Source: Erwinia sp. HDF1-3R
Lineage (GTDB): Bacteria > Pseudomonadota > Gammaproteobacteria > Enterobacterales > Enterobacteriaceae
Length of the DNA stretch: 64,000 nucleotides
NCBI RefSeq assembly: GCF_039621855.1
Contig: NZ_CP155071.1
Span: forward strand, 2,790,001-2,854,000
Direction of reading: 5' to 3'
In this document: positions 1 to 10,200 of the stretch, piece after piece
Layout of the letters: each line of letters opens with the position of its first letter
How positions within the stretch are numbered: position 1 is the stretch's first letter
Program-made: the position numbers and the translations under genes
Notes under the pieces: model-generated
What the model saw: the letters and a program-made list of their open reading frames with translations, nothing else
What the model was told of the DNA's origin: nothing
Databases searched by the model: none

Positions 1-88
1 GTTCATACCCCATCAAAGAAAGATGGACAGCCAGACCCAGCGTAAAATAGGCATCCTCAGAATATATACAGATTCTCATCGTTTTTTC

Positions 89-499
89 TCAGGGTAAATA
101 TCCGTCAGACGCTTTCTTTTCAATATAAAAATAGAAGGGCTTAATCATCTCGCGCTTCAAACAGTGGCCCTTAACTTCAAACGTCTCAACGCGCATGATA
201 AAGTCGTGCTCAACGCCCAGCGTGGCCAGCCGCAGCTTCAGCGCCTGCATAACCTGCCATAGCCGCTGGCTGGATGATTTGAGGCCGTGCAGATCCCAGA
301 CGTTATACATAATCTGCTCGTTCGTCACAATTTTCCCATTGGCATTTTCCAACAAAAAGAGGAATAGCCTCATCATCGTTTCCCTCAGAATATAACAGCG
401 TATCTTCCTGCTTTTTGAGTCAAAATTACTTAACCTTCTCTGGGCTATTTCAAGCTGAACATTGCTCCCAATATAATATCCAACCAGCACTCTTTCCAT
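89..499 (-). CDS. Small winged-helix (OmpR/CadC-type) transcriptional regulator, DNA-binding domain only
   Basis: The 136-residue protein has a C-terminal-type winged helix at about residues 38-120. A helix followed by 'VTNEQIMYNVWD' and the recognition-helix region 'SSSQRLWQVMQALKLRL' match the Trans_reg_C pattern found in CadC/ToxR-like regulators. There is no receiver domain, transmembrane segment or periplasmic domain after it, so it resembles a free-standing CadC-type DNA-binding module. ATG at 499 is preceded by an AAGGATGG-like ribosome site. The gene stands alone and is followed downstream by the window edge. Its target is unknown. A similarly truncated protein lies at 42942-43304. 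The family call rests on pattern recognition and the function is inferred. Confidence 0.7.
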   Translation of the reverse strand: MERVLVGYYIGSNVQLEIAQRRLSNFDSKSRKIRCYILRETMMRLFLFLLENANGKIVTNEQIMYNVWDLHGLKSSSQRLWQVMQALKLRLATLGVEHDFIMRVETFEVKGHCLKREMIKPFYFYIEKKASDGYLP

Positions 500-1049
500 A
501 AACTGCCATCCTTTTTAGTAAATTGAATTACGCTACCCAGATGAACCACCTGCAACAGGGTATCTTATGTTACAGAAAGCGGTAAAAAACCAGTACCGCT
601 TGAGCATGACAATAAACCATCAAACTATATGGCAGATTACTCCAGAAAAATAAGCATATTATTCCATGAGTGACGTCTTTCCCGTCCTTTATTAAAAGAT
701 TAATGATAATGAAGAGCACGTTTTCCGACATAATCTATAAGTAAAGTCATAAATATATTACTTTGTTTTTCCTGGTTAAGCAGAATTAAACTCTGTTGGC
801 GGTGCGGGGTGAGAAAAACCCGCCGCTCACGTCAGCTATCCACATAATACATCCCCTGCCTGAAACCTCAGATTGTTAAGCATCACTTCATTAGCCTCGT
901 TATCGGTTTATCACTTATCCGTCAGCGTTATCGATTATCCACTGCCGGTTCACCCTGGGGGTAATTTACGCCAGGCTAAATTCCCTGCCTGTTCAAGCGC
1001 TTTCATAAATCTTCCGGAAAGCGTCTTGATTGTGGCGCGCTTTTACAGA
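500..1049. other. Gene-free intergenic region upstream of umuD
   Basis: I see no credible gene in these 550 bases. The left part (about 500-790) is AT-rich and presumably carries the promoter of the leftward regulator. A GC-rich imperfect hairpin followed by little T-richness lies near 798-832. The right end leads into the LexA site of umuDC. Confidence 0.5.
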
Positions 1050-1069
1050 TACTGTATATAAATACAGTT
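1050..1069 (+). promoter_or_regulatory. LexA-binding SOS box of umuDC
   Basis: CTGT at 1052-1055 and ACAG at 1064-1067 are separated by eight AT-only bases, a perfect CTGT-N8-ACAG SOS box with flanking TA. It sits 18 bp before the umuD start, as in enterobacterial umuDC operons, so the operon is expected to be repressed by LexA and induced by DNA damage. Confidence 0.93.
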
Positions 1070-1086
1070 AACCCGGAAACACCATC

Positions 1087-1506
1087 ATGCAGTTCATTTC
1101 GCCCGGAGACATTAGCAGCACCCTGCTTCTACCGCTCTTTACTGAGCGCGTACCCTGCGGCTTTCCCAGCCCGGCCCAGGACTATGTTGAAGACCGGCTC
1201 GATCTCAACAAGCTGGCGATTAAACATCCCAGCGCCACCTATTTTGTTAAAGTCAGCGGCGACTCCATGCGCGGCGCGGGCATTGGCGATGGCGACCTTC
1301 TGATTGTCGACCGCTCACTGACCGCCGAACACGGCGACATTGTGGTCGCGGCGGTTGATGGCGAATTTACCGTCAAAGAGCTGCGTACCCGCCCCTTTCT
1401 GCAACTCATGCCGCATAACAGCCTCTACACGCCGATTGTATTTCACAGCGAAGAGGAGCTGGAGATCTTCGGCGTGGTGACCTTTACCCTGAAAGCGCAT
1501 AAGTAA
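1087..1506 (+). CDS. umuD: UmuD, self-cleaving subunit of DNA polymerase V
   Basis: This 139-residue protein has the same length as E. coli UmuD. The Cys24-Gly25 cleavage site ('RVPCGF') is present, with the catalytic Ser60 ('GDSM') and Lys97 ('TVKEL') of the LexA/S24 peptidase family. After RecA filament-stimulated autocleavage, UmuD' joins UmuC to form translesion polymerase Pol V in the cytoplasm. It is the first gene of a two-gene operon: umuC starts three bases after the stop. A perfect LexA box lies just upstream. All key residues are intact, so it should be functional. Confidence 0.97.
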   Translation: MQFISPGDISSTLLLPLFTERVPCGFPSPAQDYVEDRLDLNKLAIKHPSATYFVKVSGDSMRGAGIGDGDLLIVDRSLTAEHGDIVVAAVDGEFTVKELRTRPFLQLMPHNSLYTPIVFHSEEELEIFGVVTFTLKAHK

Positions 1507-1508
1507 CC

Positions 1509-2771
1509 ATGTTTGCCCTGGTGGATGTGAACAGCTTTTATACCTCGTGCGAAACCGTTTTTCGCCCCGATCTGCAGGGCAAGCCGGTCGTGGTGGTATC
1601 CAATAACGATGGATGCATCATTTCCCGATCGGCCGAGGCAAAAGCGCTGGGGATAAAGATGGGGGCACCCTACTTTAAACTGAAAGACGAGCTGCGCCGC
1701 CAGCAGGTACACGTTTTCAGCTCCAACTACGCGCTCTATGCCGATCTCAGCAACCGGGTGATGACCACGCTCGCCGATATGGCCCCTTCCGTGGAAATTT
1801 ACTCGATTGATGAAGCCTTTATCGATCTCTCCGGCGTCAGCCACTGCATGTCACTGGCCGACTTTGGTCACCAGATGCGCAGTCAGATCTTAAAGAACAC
1901 GGGCCTGACCGTTGGCGTGGGGATTGCGCAAACCAAAACGCTGGCCAAGCTCGCCAACCACGCGGCGAAAACCTGGCGCAAAACGGGTGGTGTTGTCGAT
2001 CTCTCAGACGTCGATCGCCAGCGTAAGCTGCTGGCGCTGGTGCCGGTGGAAGCAGTATGGGGTGTGGGGCGGCGCATCAGTAAGTCACTCCATCAGATGG
2101 GTATCCACACCGCGCGTGATTTGGCTGACAGCGCGCTGTGGGTCATCAGGAAGCATTTTAATGTGGTGCTGGAACGTACCTCACGCGAGCTGCGGGGAGA
2201 ACCCTGCCTCAGTATGGAGGCGATGCCCGCCACCAAACAGCAGATTATTTGCAGCCGCTCCTTTGGTCATCGCATCACCCACTATAGCGATATGCACCAG
2301 GCTATCTGCACCTATGCCGAACGCGCGGCCGAAAAGCTTCGTCAGGAGGAGCAGTACTGCCGCTTTATCAGCGTTTTTGTCCGCACCAGCCCCCACGCGG
2401 AGGGCGAAATTTTCTACGGTAACCAGGCTTCCGGCACCCTGCTGACCCCCTCGAATGACACGCGCGACATTATTCGTACGGCCACGGAGGCGCTGGACAG
2501 AATATGGCGGGACGGTCATCGCTATATGAAGGCTGGCGTGATGTTGAGTGACTTTTTTAGCGAGGGCGTGGCACAGCTCAATCTGTTTGACGACAGGCAA
2601 CCCCAGGCTAACAGCGAGGCGCTGATGGGCGTGATCGACCGGCTGAATCAGTCGGGGAAAGGCAAAATCTGGTTTGCCGGGCAGGGAACGCAGAAAAGCT
2701 GGGCAATGAAGCGGGAGATGCTGTCCCCCGCCTGGACCACCCGTTATGCCGACCTGCCCGTTGCAAAGTGA
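1509..2771 (+). CDS. umuC: UmuC, catalytic subunit of Y-family DNA polymerase V
   Basis: The product is 420 residues (E. coli UmuC has 422). The Y-family palm motifs are intact: Asp6 in 'FALVDVNSFY' and Asp101-Glu102 in 'YSIDEAFIDL' bind the catalytic metals. A little-finger domain follows (about residues 240-350), and then a C-terminal tail with 'LNLFDD', a canonical beta-clamp-binding motif. It copies damaged templates with UmuD'2. It is translationally linked to umuD (ATG two bases after the umuD stop) and shares its SOS control. Confidence 0.97.
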   Translation: MFALVDVNSFYTSCETVFRPDLQGKPVVVVSNNDGCIISRSAEAKALGIKMGAPYFKLKDELRRQQVHVFSSNYALYADLSNRVMTTLADMAPSVEIYSIDEAFIDLSGVSHCMSLADFGHQMRSQILKNTGLTVGVGIAQTKTLAKLANHAAKTWRKTGGVVDLSDVDRQRKLLALVPVEAVWGVGRRISKSLHQMGIHTARDLADSALWVIRKHFNVVLERTSRELRGEPCLSMEAMPATKQQIICSRSFGHRITHYSDMHQAICTYAERAAEKLRQEEQYCRFISVFVRTSPHAEGEIFYGNQASGTLLTPSNDTRDIIRTATEALDRIWRDGHRYMKAGVMLSDFFSEGVAQLNLFDDRQPQANSEALMGVIDRLNQSGKGKIWFAGQGTQKSWAMKREMLSPAWTTRYADLPVAK

Positions 2772-2846
2772 ATCACATTCATCACTCACGGCCAGGCAGG
2801 CTGCCGGAGACGCAGCGTCGATGTCCCGCAGCCTGCCCGCGCGGTG

Positions 2847-5231
2847 CTACAGCGCGTTGATCTGCTGCAAAACAGACTGTTTGACAGCCTGCTGCTTCGA
2901 CGGGCTGTCGGCCAGTGTCGGCTGCTGCTGAAAGGCCTGATCGAGCTTCTCCCCCAGCGTTGGCGAACCGGTTATCCAGGCATTGGTCGCCTCATCACCG
3001 ATAACCGCTGCCACCACCCGGGCGGCCTCCTCCCAGGTCTGTATCGCTATCCACGGCGTATCAAGCGAGTAGGCAGGCGTGGCCGAAGTGACCCGCAGCG
3101 GCACCTCGGCCACGATATCCCGCGATGAGCGCCCTATTCGCAGCGTAAAAGGGCCTTCCAGCACCCAGTCCTGTCGGTCTTCGTCGTAGTACGAGAAGGC
3201 GCGCTTATCCAGTTGCAGGGTAACGGTTTTAGACTCCCATCCCTTCAGCGTTACCTTTTCAAAGGCCTTCAGCTCCTGCACCGGGCGGTCAAGACGCGCG
3301 ACGTTATCCCCCACGTACAGCTGCACCACCTCTTTGGCGGTTCTGTCCGAGGCATTGCGCAGCGTCAGGCTGATGGTCACGCTTTGCTGCTTATCAATGT
3401 CAAAGATCGGGGAGGACGGCGTGAGCGGCCCATATTCGATTTTCGCGTAGGAAAGGCCGTGGCCAAAAGGATACGCCGGCGCAATGCCTTTAGTGTCGTA
3501 GTAGCGATAGCCGACATAGATGCCCTCGCCAAAAATGACCGTCTTACTGTTGCCGGGAAAATTGCCAAAGCTGGGCGTATCGGCATTGCGCACCGGGAAG
3601 GTCAGCGGGAGTTTGCCGGAAGGGCTGACTTTACCGGTCAGAATATCTGCCACGGCGTTGCCGCCCTGCTGGCCGGGCTGCCAGGCCAGCAGGATAGCGT
3701 CGACCTGGGGCTGCCAGGAGGCGATTTCAATCGGCGAACCGATATTTAACAGCACCACGACCTTTTTATTCTGCTGGTGAAAGGCAGCGGACACTTTCGC
3801 GATCATCGCCAGCTCATCCGGATGCACCGCCATCGTGTAGCTGTCGGCCCCCTCCGTTGAGCTGCGGCCAATGGCAATCAGCGCAATATCGCTTTTTTCC
3901 ACCGCGCGGCGCAGGGTTTTGTCCAGGCTACCTTCATCCAGCCGTTGCTTATCCAGGGTATCAATAAAGGTCACGCCCGCATTACGCATCCCCTCCTGCA
4001 GGCTAACCCGCTGCTGCGGGTCAATATTGACCTCGGCGCTGCCGCCACCGGTGTCAAAAAAACGGTGAACGTTCTCGCCGAACGCGGCAATGCGCTGACC
4101 GCGCCTGACCGGCAGCGTATGGTCACTGTTTTTCAGCAGTACCATAGAGTCCGCGGCCACCTCCCGCGCCAGCGCCGCAGGATCAGCCGGGGCAGCCTCC
4201 TCCGGCGGCGTGGCCTGCTTGAACGCCTGGGTTTTCACCACCGTTTGCAGAATACGGGTCAGGTTAGTATCAATCTGTTTTTCCGTCAGTGCACCGGACT
4301 TCAGCGCCGTGAGCACCACCTCCTGCGGGTCGGTATTGCGGGGAACAAACGGCGTGTCCTTTTGCGACTTCCCACCCGGCATATTCAAATCGTTGCCCGC
4401 CAGCAGCGCGCTCACCGGATCGGTCACGCCGTACCAGTCGGACATCACCATGCCGTTAAATCGCCACTGGTCGCGCAGGACCTGCGTTAACAGCCAGGTA
4501 TTCTGCGAAGCGGCGGTGCCGTTAATCGCCGGATAAGAACTCATGATGGCCCAGGGCTGAGCCTCGCGGATCGCATATTCAAAGCCGGGAAAGTAGATTT
4601 CACGCAGCGCACGTTCGGAGACGATCTGGTTAAGGGTCTGCCGACGGGTTTCCTGATTATTCGCCGCGAAGTGCTTTACTACCGCCCCCACGCCCTGCGC
4701 CTGCAGCCCACGAATATAGCTGGCGGCGATGCGCGCGTTCAGCAGCGGATCCTCAGAGAAGTATTCAAAATTGCGTCCATTACGCGGGTTACGCTGAATA
4801 TTGATCGCCGGGCCAAGCATCAAGTCCACGCCCCTCTCCCGCGCTTCCCGGCCTATTGCACCGCCCACGCGCTGAATAAGCGCCGGATCCCAGCTGGCGG
4901 CCATCGCGATGGACACCGGAAAGCCGGTTGCAAAGCGCTTTGCGCCACCGGTCGGCCCGGCCCCGAGCCTGACCCCAACCGGCCCATCGGCAAAGACGAT
5001 GGATGGGATGCCCAGACGAGGAATAGCCAGGGTGGAACCTGCCGCGCCCGCCACCTTCGCAGAGTTGTTCATGCCGGTGCCGGTGACCAGCGCGGCTTTT
5101 TCCGCCAGCGTCATAGCGGCAATCACGGCCGGTATGGAGGCGGTATCCGTAAGCTGGGGGGCGCAAAAAGCGGCAGAAAAAGGCAGGGAGCAGGCAGCGA
5201 GCAGGCTCAGGCGAAGCACTCTTTTTTTCAT
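2847..5231 (-). CDS. Exported glycoside hydrolase family 3 protein (beta-glucosidase type)
   Basis: The product is 794 residues with a clear Sec signal peptide (KKR followed by a hydrophobic stretch, cleavage near 'AFCA-PQ', residue 24). The GH3 N-terminal barrel (about 35-330) holds 'KHFAANNQE' (Lys186-His187) and the nucleophile Asp265 in 'VMSDWYGV'. The GH3 C-terminal alpha/beta domain spans about 360-570, and a fibronectin-III-like domain about 620-700 ('VVQLYVGD'). A further tail of some 90 residues has no assignment. It probably releases terminal glucose or xylose from oligosaccharides in the periplasm. It differs in sequence from E. coli BglX, resembling the Bgl-type GH3 group more closely, so no symbol is given. 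It is monocistronic and converges with umuC. Confidence 0.88.
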   Translation of the reverse strand: MKKRVLRLSLLAACSLPFSAAFCAPQLTDTASIPAVIAAMTLAEKAALVTGTGMNNSAKVAGAAGSTLAIPRLGIPSIVFADGPVGVRLGAGPTGGAKRFATGFPVSIAMAASWDPALIQRVGGAIGREARERGVDLMLGPAINIQRNPRNGRNFEYFSEDPLLNARIAASYIRGLQAQGVGAVVKHFAANNQETRRQTLNQIVSERALREIYFPGFEYAIREAQPWAIMSSYPAINGTAASQNTWLLTQVLRDQWRFNGMVMSDWYGVTDPVSALLAGNDLNMPGGKSQKDTPFVPRNTDPQEVVLTALKSGALTEKQIDTNLTRILQTVVKTQAFKQATPPEEAAPADPAALAREVAADSMVLLKNSDHTLPVRRGQRIAAFGENVHRFFDTGGGSAEVNIDPQQRVSLQEGMRNAGVTFIDTLDKQRLDEGSLDKTLRRAVEKSDIALIAIGRSSTEGADSYTMAVHPDELAMIAKVSAAFHQQNKKVVVLLNIGSPIEIASWQPQVDAILLAWQPGQQGGNAVADILTGKVSPSGKLPLTFPVRNADTPSFGNFPGNSKTVIFGEGIYVGYRYYDTKGIAPAYPFGHGLSYAKIEYGPLTPSSPIFDIDKQQSVTISLTLRNASDRTAKEVVQLYVGDNVARLDRPVQELKAFEKVTLKGWESKTVTLQLDKRAFSYYDEDRQDWVLEGPFTLRIGRSSRDIVAEVPLRVTSATPAYSLDTPWIAIQTWEEAARVVAAVIGDEATNAWITGSPTLGEKLDQAFQQQPTLADSPSKQQAVKQSVLQQINAL

Positions 5232-5482
5232 ATTAGTCCCTCAATCAGGGCATTCACCGCGGGTGAATGCCCTTTCCGTTATTCATCGTTTGGGATTAGA
5301 CCATCTTTAGCCGTTGTTTTTCAGCGATCTGGCGCACAGAGATCGAATACGCAGCCATCGAAGCGCATGGGCAGAGGGCCTGCCCCGTAACGCTAATTAC
5401 TCTGCGTCCTGATTGACTATACTCATCTGGCTCGAAGACGCGCCCGCGAAGGTGCGACGGTTTCCCTGTCAGGAGTAACGTT

Positions 5483-5791
5483 TTGATTAAATGTAGCGTG
5501 ATGTATCCCAACACTGAAAATGCCCGGTTTGACTATGACTATTACCGCGATGTGCATCTGCCGCTGGTCGAGAAGAGAATGGGACACTACCTGGTTTCCT
5601 GGTCGATAGATAAAATCGTTGGCACGACCGAAGGCGAACCGGCGCCTTATATCGCGGCCTGCCATCTGATCTGTCACTCCGTTGAGGATCTGCAAAAGGG
5701 CATGGCCGACCATATTGACGAGATCGTCGGGGACGTTGCGAACTTTACCAACCTCACCCCGCAACAGTGGATTTCGGAAATCGTGAAGTAA
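5483..5791 (+). CDS. EthD-family small protein
   Basis: This 102-residue protein shows the EthD/ferredoxin-like-fold pattern: 'MIKCSVMYPN' as the first strand, 'FDYDYYRDVHLPLVE' with the typical H-P/L segment, and 'VGDVANFTN' near the end. EthD-family proteins (TIGR02118 type) are small cytoplasmic dimeric alpha/beta-barrel proteins of largely unknown role, first seen beside an ether-degrading P450. I chose the TTG at 5483 because AGGAG at 5471-5475 is correctly spaced. The next ATG is seven codons inside and lacks this. The gene is monocistronic and convergent with hemB. Confidence 0.82.
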   Translation: MIKCSVMYPNTENARFDYDYYRDVHLPLVEKRMGHYLVSWSIDKIVGTTEGEPAPYIAACHLICHSVEDLQKGMADHIDEIVGDVANFTNLTPQQWISEIVK

Positions 5792-5810
5792 ATCACCGCC
5801 GGTTCGGCAT

Positions 5811-5842
5811 AAAAAAACCCTGTCAGCCTGAGGCTGACAGGG
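5811..5842 (-). terminator. Rho-independent terminator of hemB
   Basis: An 11-bp perfect stem (5818-5828 with 5832-5842) and a three-base loop are followed on the minus strand by seven T residues (A7 at 5811-5817 on the plus strand). It lies between the convergent EthD gene and hemB and mainly serves hemB. Confidence 0.88.
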
Positions 5843-5928
5843 TATCGACGGCGCGCTTACCTCCCGTCCCACCTGAGCATCGCATTCTGCCACCGGTCCG
5901 ATGGCAGAGTTTGAGCGTCGCCCGGTGA

Positions 5929-6906
5929 TTACAGCAGGTTTTTTTCAGCCAGATCCAGCGCGAAGTAGCTGAAAATCAGGTCGGCACCGGCGCGCTTAAT
6001 TGCGCCCAGGCTTTCCAGCACCACATCGCGCTCGCTGATTGCCCCGGCCTGCGCGGCAAACTTAATCATCGCGTACTCCCCGCTGACCTGATAGGCCGCC
6101 AGCGGCAGTTCGGTGCGCTCCCGCACGTCGCGAATGATATCCAGATAGGCGCCTGCTGGCTTAACCATCAGCGCATCCGCCCCCTGAGCCTGATCGAGCA
6201 GGGATTCGCGAATCGCTTCGCGGCGGTTCATGGGATTCATCTGATAGGTTTTACGATCGCCCTTCAGCGAGGTGCCTGCCGCCTCACGGAACGGGCCGTA
6301 GAATGAAGAAGCAAACTTGGTGGAGTAGGACATGATCGCCGTATCGGTAAACCCGGCCTCATCCAGCGCCTGACGAATCGCCGCAACCTGACCATCCATC
6401 GCCGCCGAAGGCGCAATAAAGTCAGCCCCGGCGCGCGCAGCGGCAACCGCCTGCCTGCCAAGATTCACCAGCGTGGCGTCGTTATCCACCCCGCGATCGT
6501 GCAGCACGCCGCAGTGACCATGGGTGGTGTACTCGCAGAAGCAGGTATCGGACATCACGATCATTTCCGGCACCGCATCCTTACAGATGCGCGACATACG
6601 CGACACCAGGCCATTCTCCTGCCAGCTATCGCTGCCCGTCTCATCGGTATGATGTGAGATACCAAAGGTCATCACCGAACGAATCCCGGCTTTGGCGATA
6701 CGCTCAATCTCGAAGGCCAGACGTTTTTCCGGAATACGCATCACGCCAGGCATGGCCTGGATCGCTTTGTAGTCATCAACGCCCTCTTCAACGAAAATCG
6801 GCAGCGCCAGATCGTTGATGCTGAGCGATGTTTCCTGGAAAAGTGAACGAAGAGAGGGGGACTGACGCAGACGTCGTGGACGCTGGCTGAGAGAGATACT
6901 GGACAA
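5929..6906 (-). CDS. hemB: Delta-aminolevulinic acid dehydratase (porphobilinogen synthase)
   Basis: The product is 325 residues (E. coli HemB 324). It condenses two 5-aminolevulinate molecules into porphobilinogen in cytoplasmic haem synthesis. The zinc ligands Cys122, Cys124 and Cys132 are in '[14 protein letters not shown]'. The Schiff-base lysines are Lys197 ('[12 protein letters not shown]') and Lys249 ('[11 protein letters not shown]'). It is a single-gene unit with a strong terminator downstream, and is divergent from the giant glucan synthase gene. Confidence 0.97.
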   Translation of the reverse strand: MSSISLSQRPRRLRQSPSLRSLFQETSLSINDLALPIFVEEGVDDYKAIQAMPGVMRIPEKRLAFEIERIAKAGIRSVMTFGISHHTDETGSDSWQENGLVSRMSRICKDAVPEMIVMSDTCFCEYTTHGHCGVLHDRGVDNDATLVNLGRQAVAAARAGADFIAPSAAMDGQVAAIRQALDEAGFTDTAIMSYSTKFASSFYGPFREAAGTSLKGDRKTYQMNPMNRREAIRESLLDQAQGADALMVKPAGAYLDIIRDVRERTELPLAAYQVSGEYAMIKFAAQAGAISERDVVLESLGAIKRAGADLIFSYFALDLAEKNLL

Positions 6907-7259
6907 AACAACCTCGGTTTAGCGGCTAATCACCAGCCCGAACGGCAGGCGGTGACGAAAAAATGAGTCTGCTAACAGTATACCTCCGCGTGCCCCCTGA
7001 CAATGTTTGTGGCCTTCTTCCCACCCCGGACGGCACAGAATGTGTAACTTAGTGCGCGGCCTCGCACTTTCACGGATAAAGCGCCCGTCCACCGGATGAG
7101 ACTGCTATGCTCAGGTGACCAGGCCCTTCACCCCTGATCTTCGCCCTGACCCTCATCGGTGAAGTATCCGACCTGCCCTACTCTTCCAGACTTGTCTGTT
7201 ATCACGCGTGCCATCCTGCCCTTACTTAAGCCCGGTGCGTACGTATAAGGAATTGATGC
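6907..7259. other. Divergent intergenic region hemB / cyclic glucan synthase
   Basis: This 353-bp region must contain both promoters. I see no RNA gene. At 7256-7276 a seven-codon reading frame (ATG CGT ... TAG, product MREKPI) overlaps the chosen start of the next gene in another frame. It could be a leader peptide or chance. Confidence 0.4.
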
Positions 7260-10200
7260 GTGAGAAACCCATTTAGCGGCAAAGCGATCGGGCAACGCGT
7301 CCCGATGCCTGAAAAAAACGACTACGCCAGCGTTAAGCCGGAGCTTTACTCAGCAGAACAGATGGTGCGCTACGGCGAGAAACTGGCCCGTTCCCATCGC
7401 CTGACGCAGCAAAAGCAACCCTACTACCTGCTGAAAAGATTGAATGATAACGAAGTGAGCCTGGCCGAAAGCTGTGAGGTTATCAGCCAGGGAGACAAAA
7501 GCAGCCGGGCACCGGCGGGTGAGTGGCTGCTGGATAACTTCTACCTGATTGAGGAGCAAATCAGGCTGGTGCGCCAGCTGTTACCGTTTAATTTTGGTAA
7601 GGGCCTGCCGCAAATCGCCCTGCCACACTACGGCCCGCGCATCTACGATATTGCGACCGAGGCGATCGTACACAGTGACGCCCACTGGGATCTCAGTCTC
7701 CTGGCGCGGTTTATCACCGCCTATCAGACGGTAAGCCCGCTTACGCTGGGCGAACTTTGGGCGCTGCCGGGCATGCTGCGCCTGGCGCTGATTGAAAATC
7801 TGCACCGGGTGGCGATCGACGTCGCTCACGCCCACCAGCAGCGCGCACTTGCTGAGGAGTGGGTCAGGCGCATGCTGGAGTGCGAGGAGAACGAACCGGC
7901 CAACCTTATCGTGGTAATGGCGGAGATGGTGCAAAGCCAGCCGCCGGAGAGCAGCGCATTTATTGCGGAGATGATCAGAGGCCTACAGGGTCACGGCTCC
8001 CGCCTGGCGCTGCCGCTGCTGTGGGTGGAAAAACGCATCGCCGAAGCCGGGCTAACCTCCGCCGAGCTGGTCAATCGCTTTAATCAGCAGCTGAGCAGCA
8101 ATCAGCTCTCCGTCAGCAACAGCATCAGCGGGCTGCGCCAGCTCAATGAAATTAACTGGGCCGATTTCGCCGAATCGGTAAGCCTGGTGGAGCAGTGCCT
8201 GCGCCAGGATCCGGCCGACATTTACGCGCAGATGCATTTTGATACCCGGGATAACTATCGCCATCATATTGAAGTTCTGGCGCGCCACAGTGCCTTTAGC
8301 GAAGAGGCCGTTGCCCGTAAGGTAGTAGTGCTGGCGGGCGTGGCTCCGGCAGAGAGCGTCAGGCGGCACGTGGGCTATTATCTGGTCGGCAGGGGCCGGG
8401 CAGAGCTGGACAGCGTGCTGAACGCGCATTTTCATCCCCTTTCGCTGCTGCGCAGTCAGCTCAATCAGACGCCGCTGCTGTGGTGGCTGGGGAGCATGAG
8501 CCTGCTGGTCATGGCCTTTAGCACCGAACTTCTTTTTCACGGCTATCGCCAGGGAATGGGGTGGTCGCTGCTACTGCTGACGTTACCGGTCATCGTAGTG
8601 GTTAGCCAGTTCACCGTCGCGATGCTGAGCGAAACCCTGACCCGTAGCCGCAAGCCTGAGCCGCTGCCGCGCATGGATTTTTCCGCCGGTATTCCGGCTA
8701 CGTGTCAGACGCTGGTGGTGATCCCCTGCCAGCTGGGCAGTGAACAGCATATTGATGCGCTGGTAAACCATCTGCACATCTGCTACCTGGGGAATGCCCA
8801 GCCTAACCTTTACTATGCGCTGCTGACGGACTTTCACGACAGCGCGGTCCAGCAGGCGCCAGAACACCCGGCGCTGCTGGCCTATGCGGCTAACAAAATT
8901 GGCGCGCTGAACCGGCTTCATCCGCGCGACGGTGCGCATGACAGGGTATTTACGCTGCTGCACCGCGAAATAGTATGGAACCCGGCACAGGGCGTCTGGA
9001 TGGGCTATGAACGCAAGCGCGGTAAACTCTATGCCCTGCATCGCTGGCTGCGCGGGCAGGATACGCCGTTTTCAACCATCGTCGGGGCCAGTCAGTCAGT
9101 GCTGGCGGCGGTGAAATACATTATTACCCTGGACAGCGATACCCTGCTCCCCAGGGAGATGGCGCATCAGATGATCGCGGCGATGGCGCATCCCCTGAAC
9201 CTGCCTGTCTGGGACGCGCATCGCCAGCGGGTCACGGAGGGCTACGCCATCCTTCAGCCGCGCCTGGCGGAGGAGATCCCAACGGGCGGCCAAGGCCGCT
9301 ACGCTGCGCTGTGCAGCGGCGAGCCGGGCATCGATCCCTACTCGGCCATCTCTTCGGATATCTATCAGGACCTGTTCGGAGAAGGATCCTTTGTCGGCAA
9401 GGGCATCTACGATGTGGATATGTTTATGCTGGCGACCCACAACAGCTGCCCGGAAAACCTCGTGCTCAGCCACGATCTGCTGGAGGGATGCTACGCGCGT
9501 TCCGGCCTGCTGAGCGATGCCGTACTTTATGAGCAGTACCCTAACAATTACCTGGCGGACGTGGCGCGCCGCTATCGCTGGACGCGTGGCGACTGGCAGT
9601 TGCTTAACTGGCTGCGGCTAAAAGTGAGACGGGCTGACGGCAGCCGGGGTGATAACCCCCTCAGCCACCTCTCCCGCTGGAAACTGCTGGACAATTTACG
9701 TCGGAGCCTGGTAGCACCCAGCCTGCTGATTACGCTGTTCTATGCCCTGTCGCCGGCCCCTGATGCGCTGTTATGGTTGGCCTGTCTGCCCGTTGCCATG
9801 CTGCTGCCAACCGTTGCCGCGCTGGTCATCGGCCTGCTGAAGAAAAATCGGCGTAATTCGCTGTCTCAGCATATTCGCGCCGTGCTGCGCGGAACCCGTA
9901 GCCAGCTGCTGACCACGGCGATGCAGATCGCTACGATGCCGCATCAGAGTCTCTACTCGCTGCGGGCGATTGCCATCACGCTCTGGCGTCTCGGCGTCAG
10001 TCACCGCTATTTACATGAGTGGGTCGGCTCTGACGCCGGAAGAAACCGCTCAGCGCCGTCTGTGATCGCCTTTTATCGCGTCATGTGGATCAATCCACTC
10101 GCCGGTATTCTCCTGCTGCTGATTAGCGGTTTATCACCGCCTCCCATGATGGCTATCGCGCTCTTACTCTGCCTGTGCTGGGTTGCGACGCCTGCCGTGC

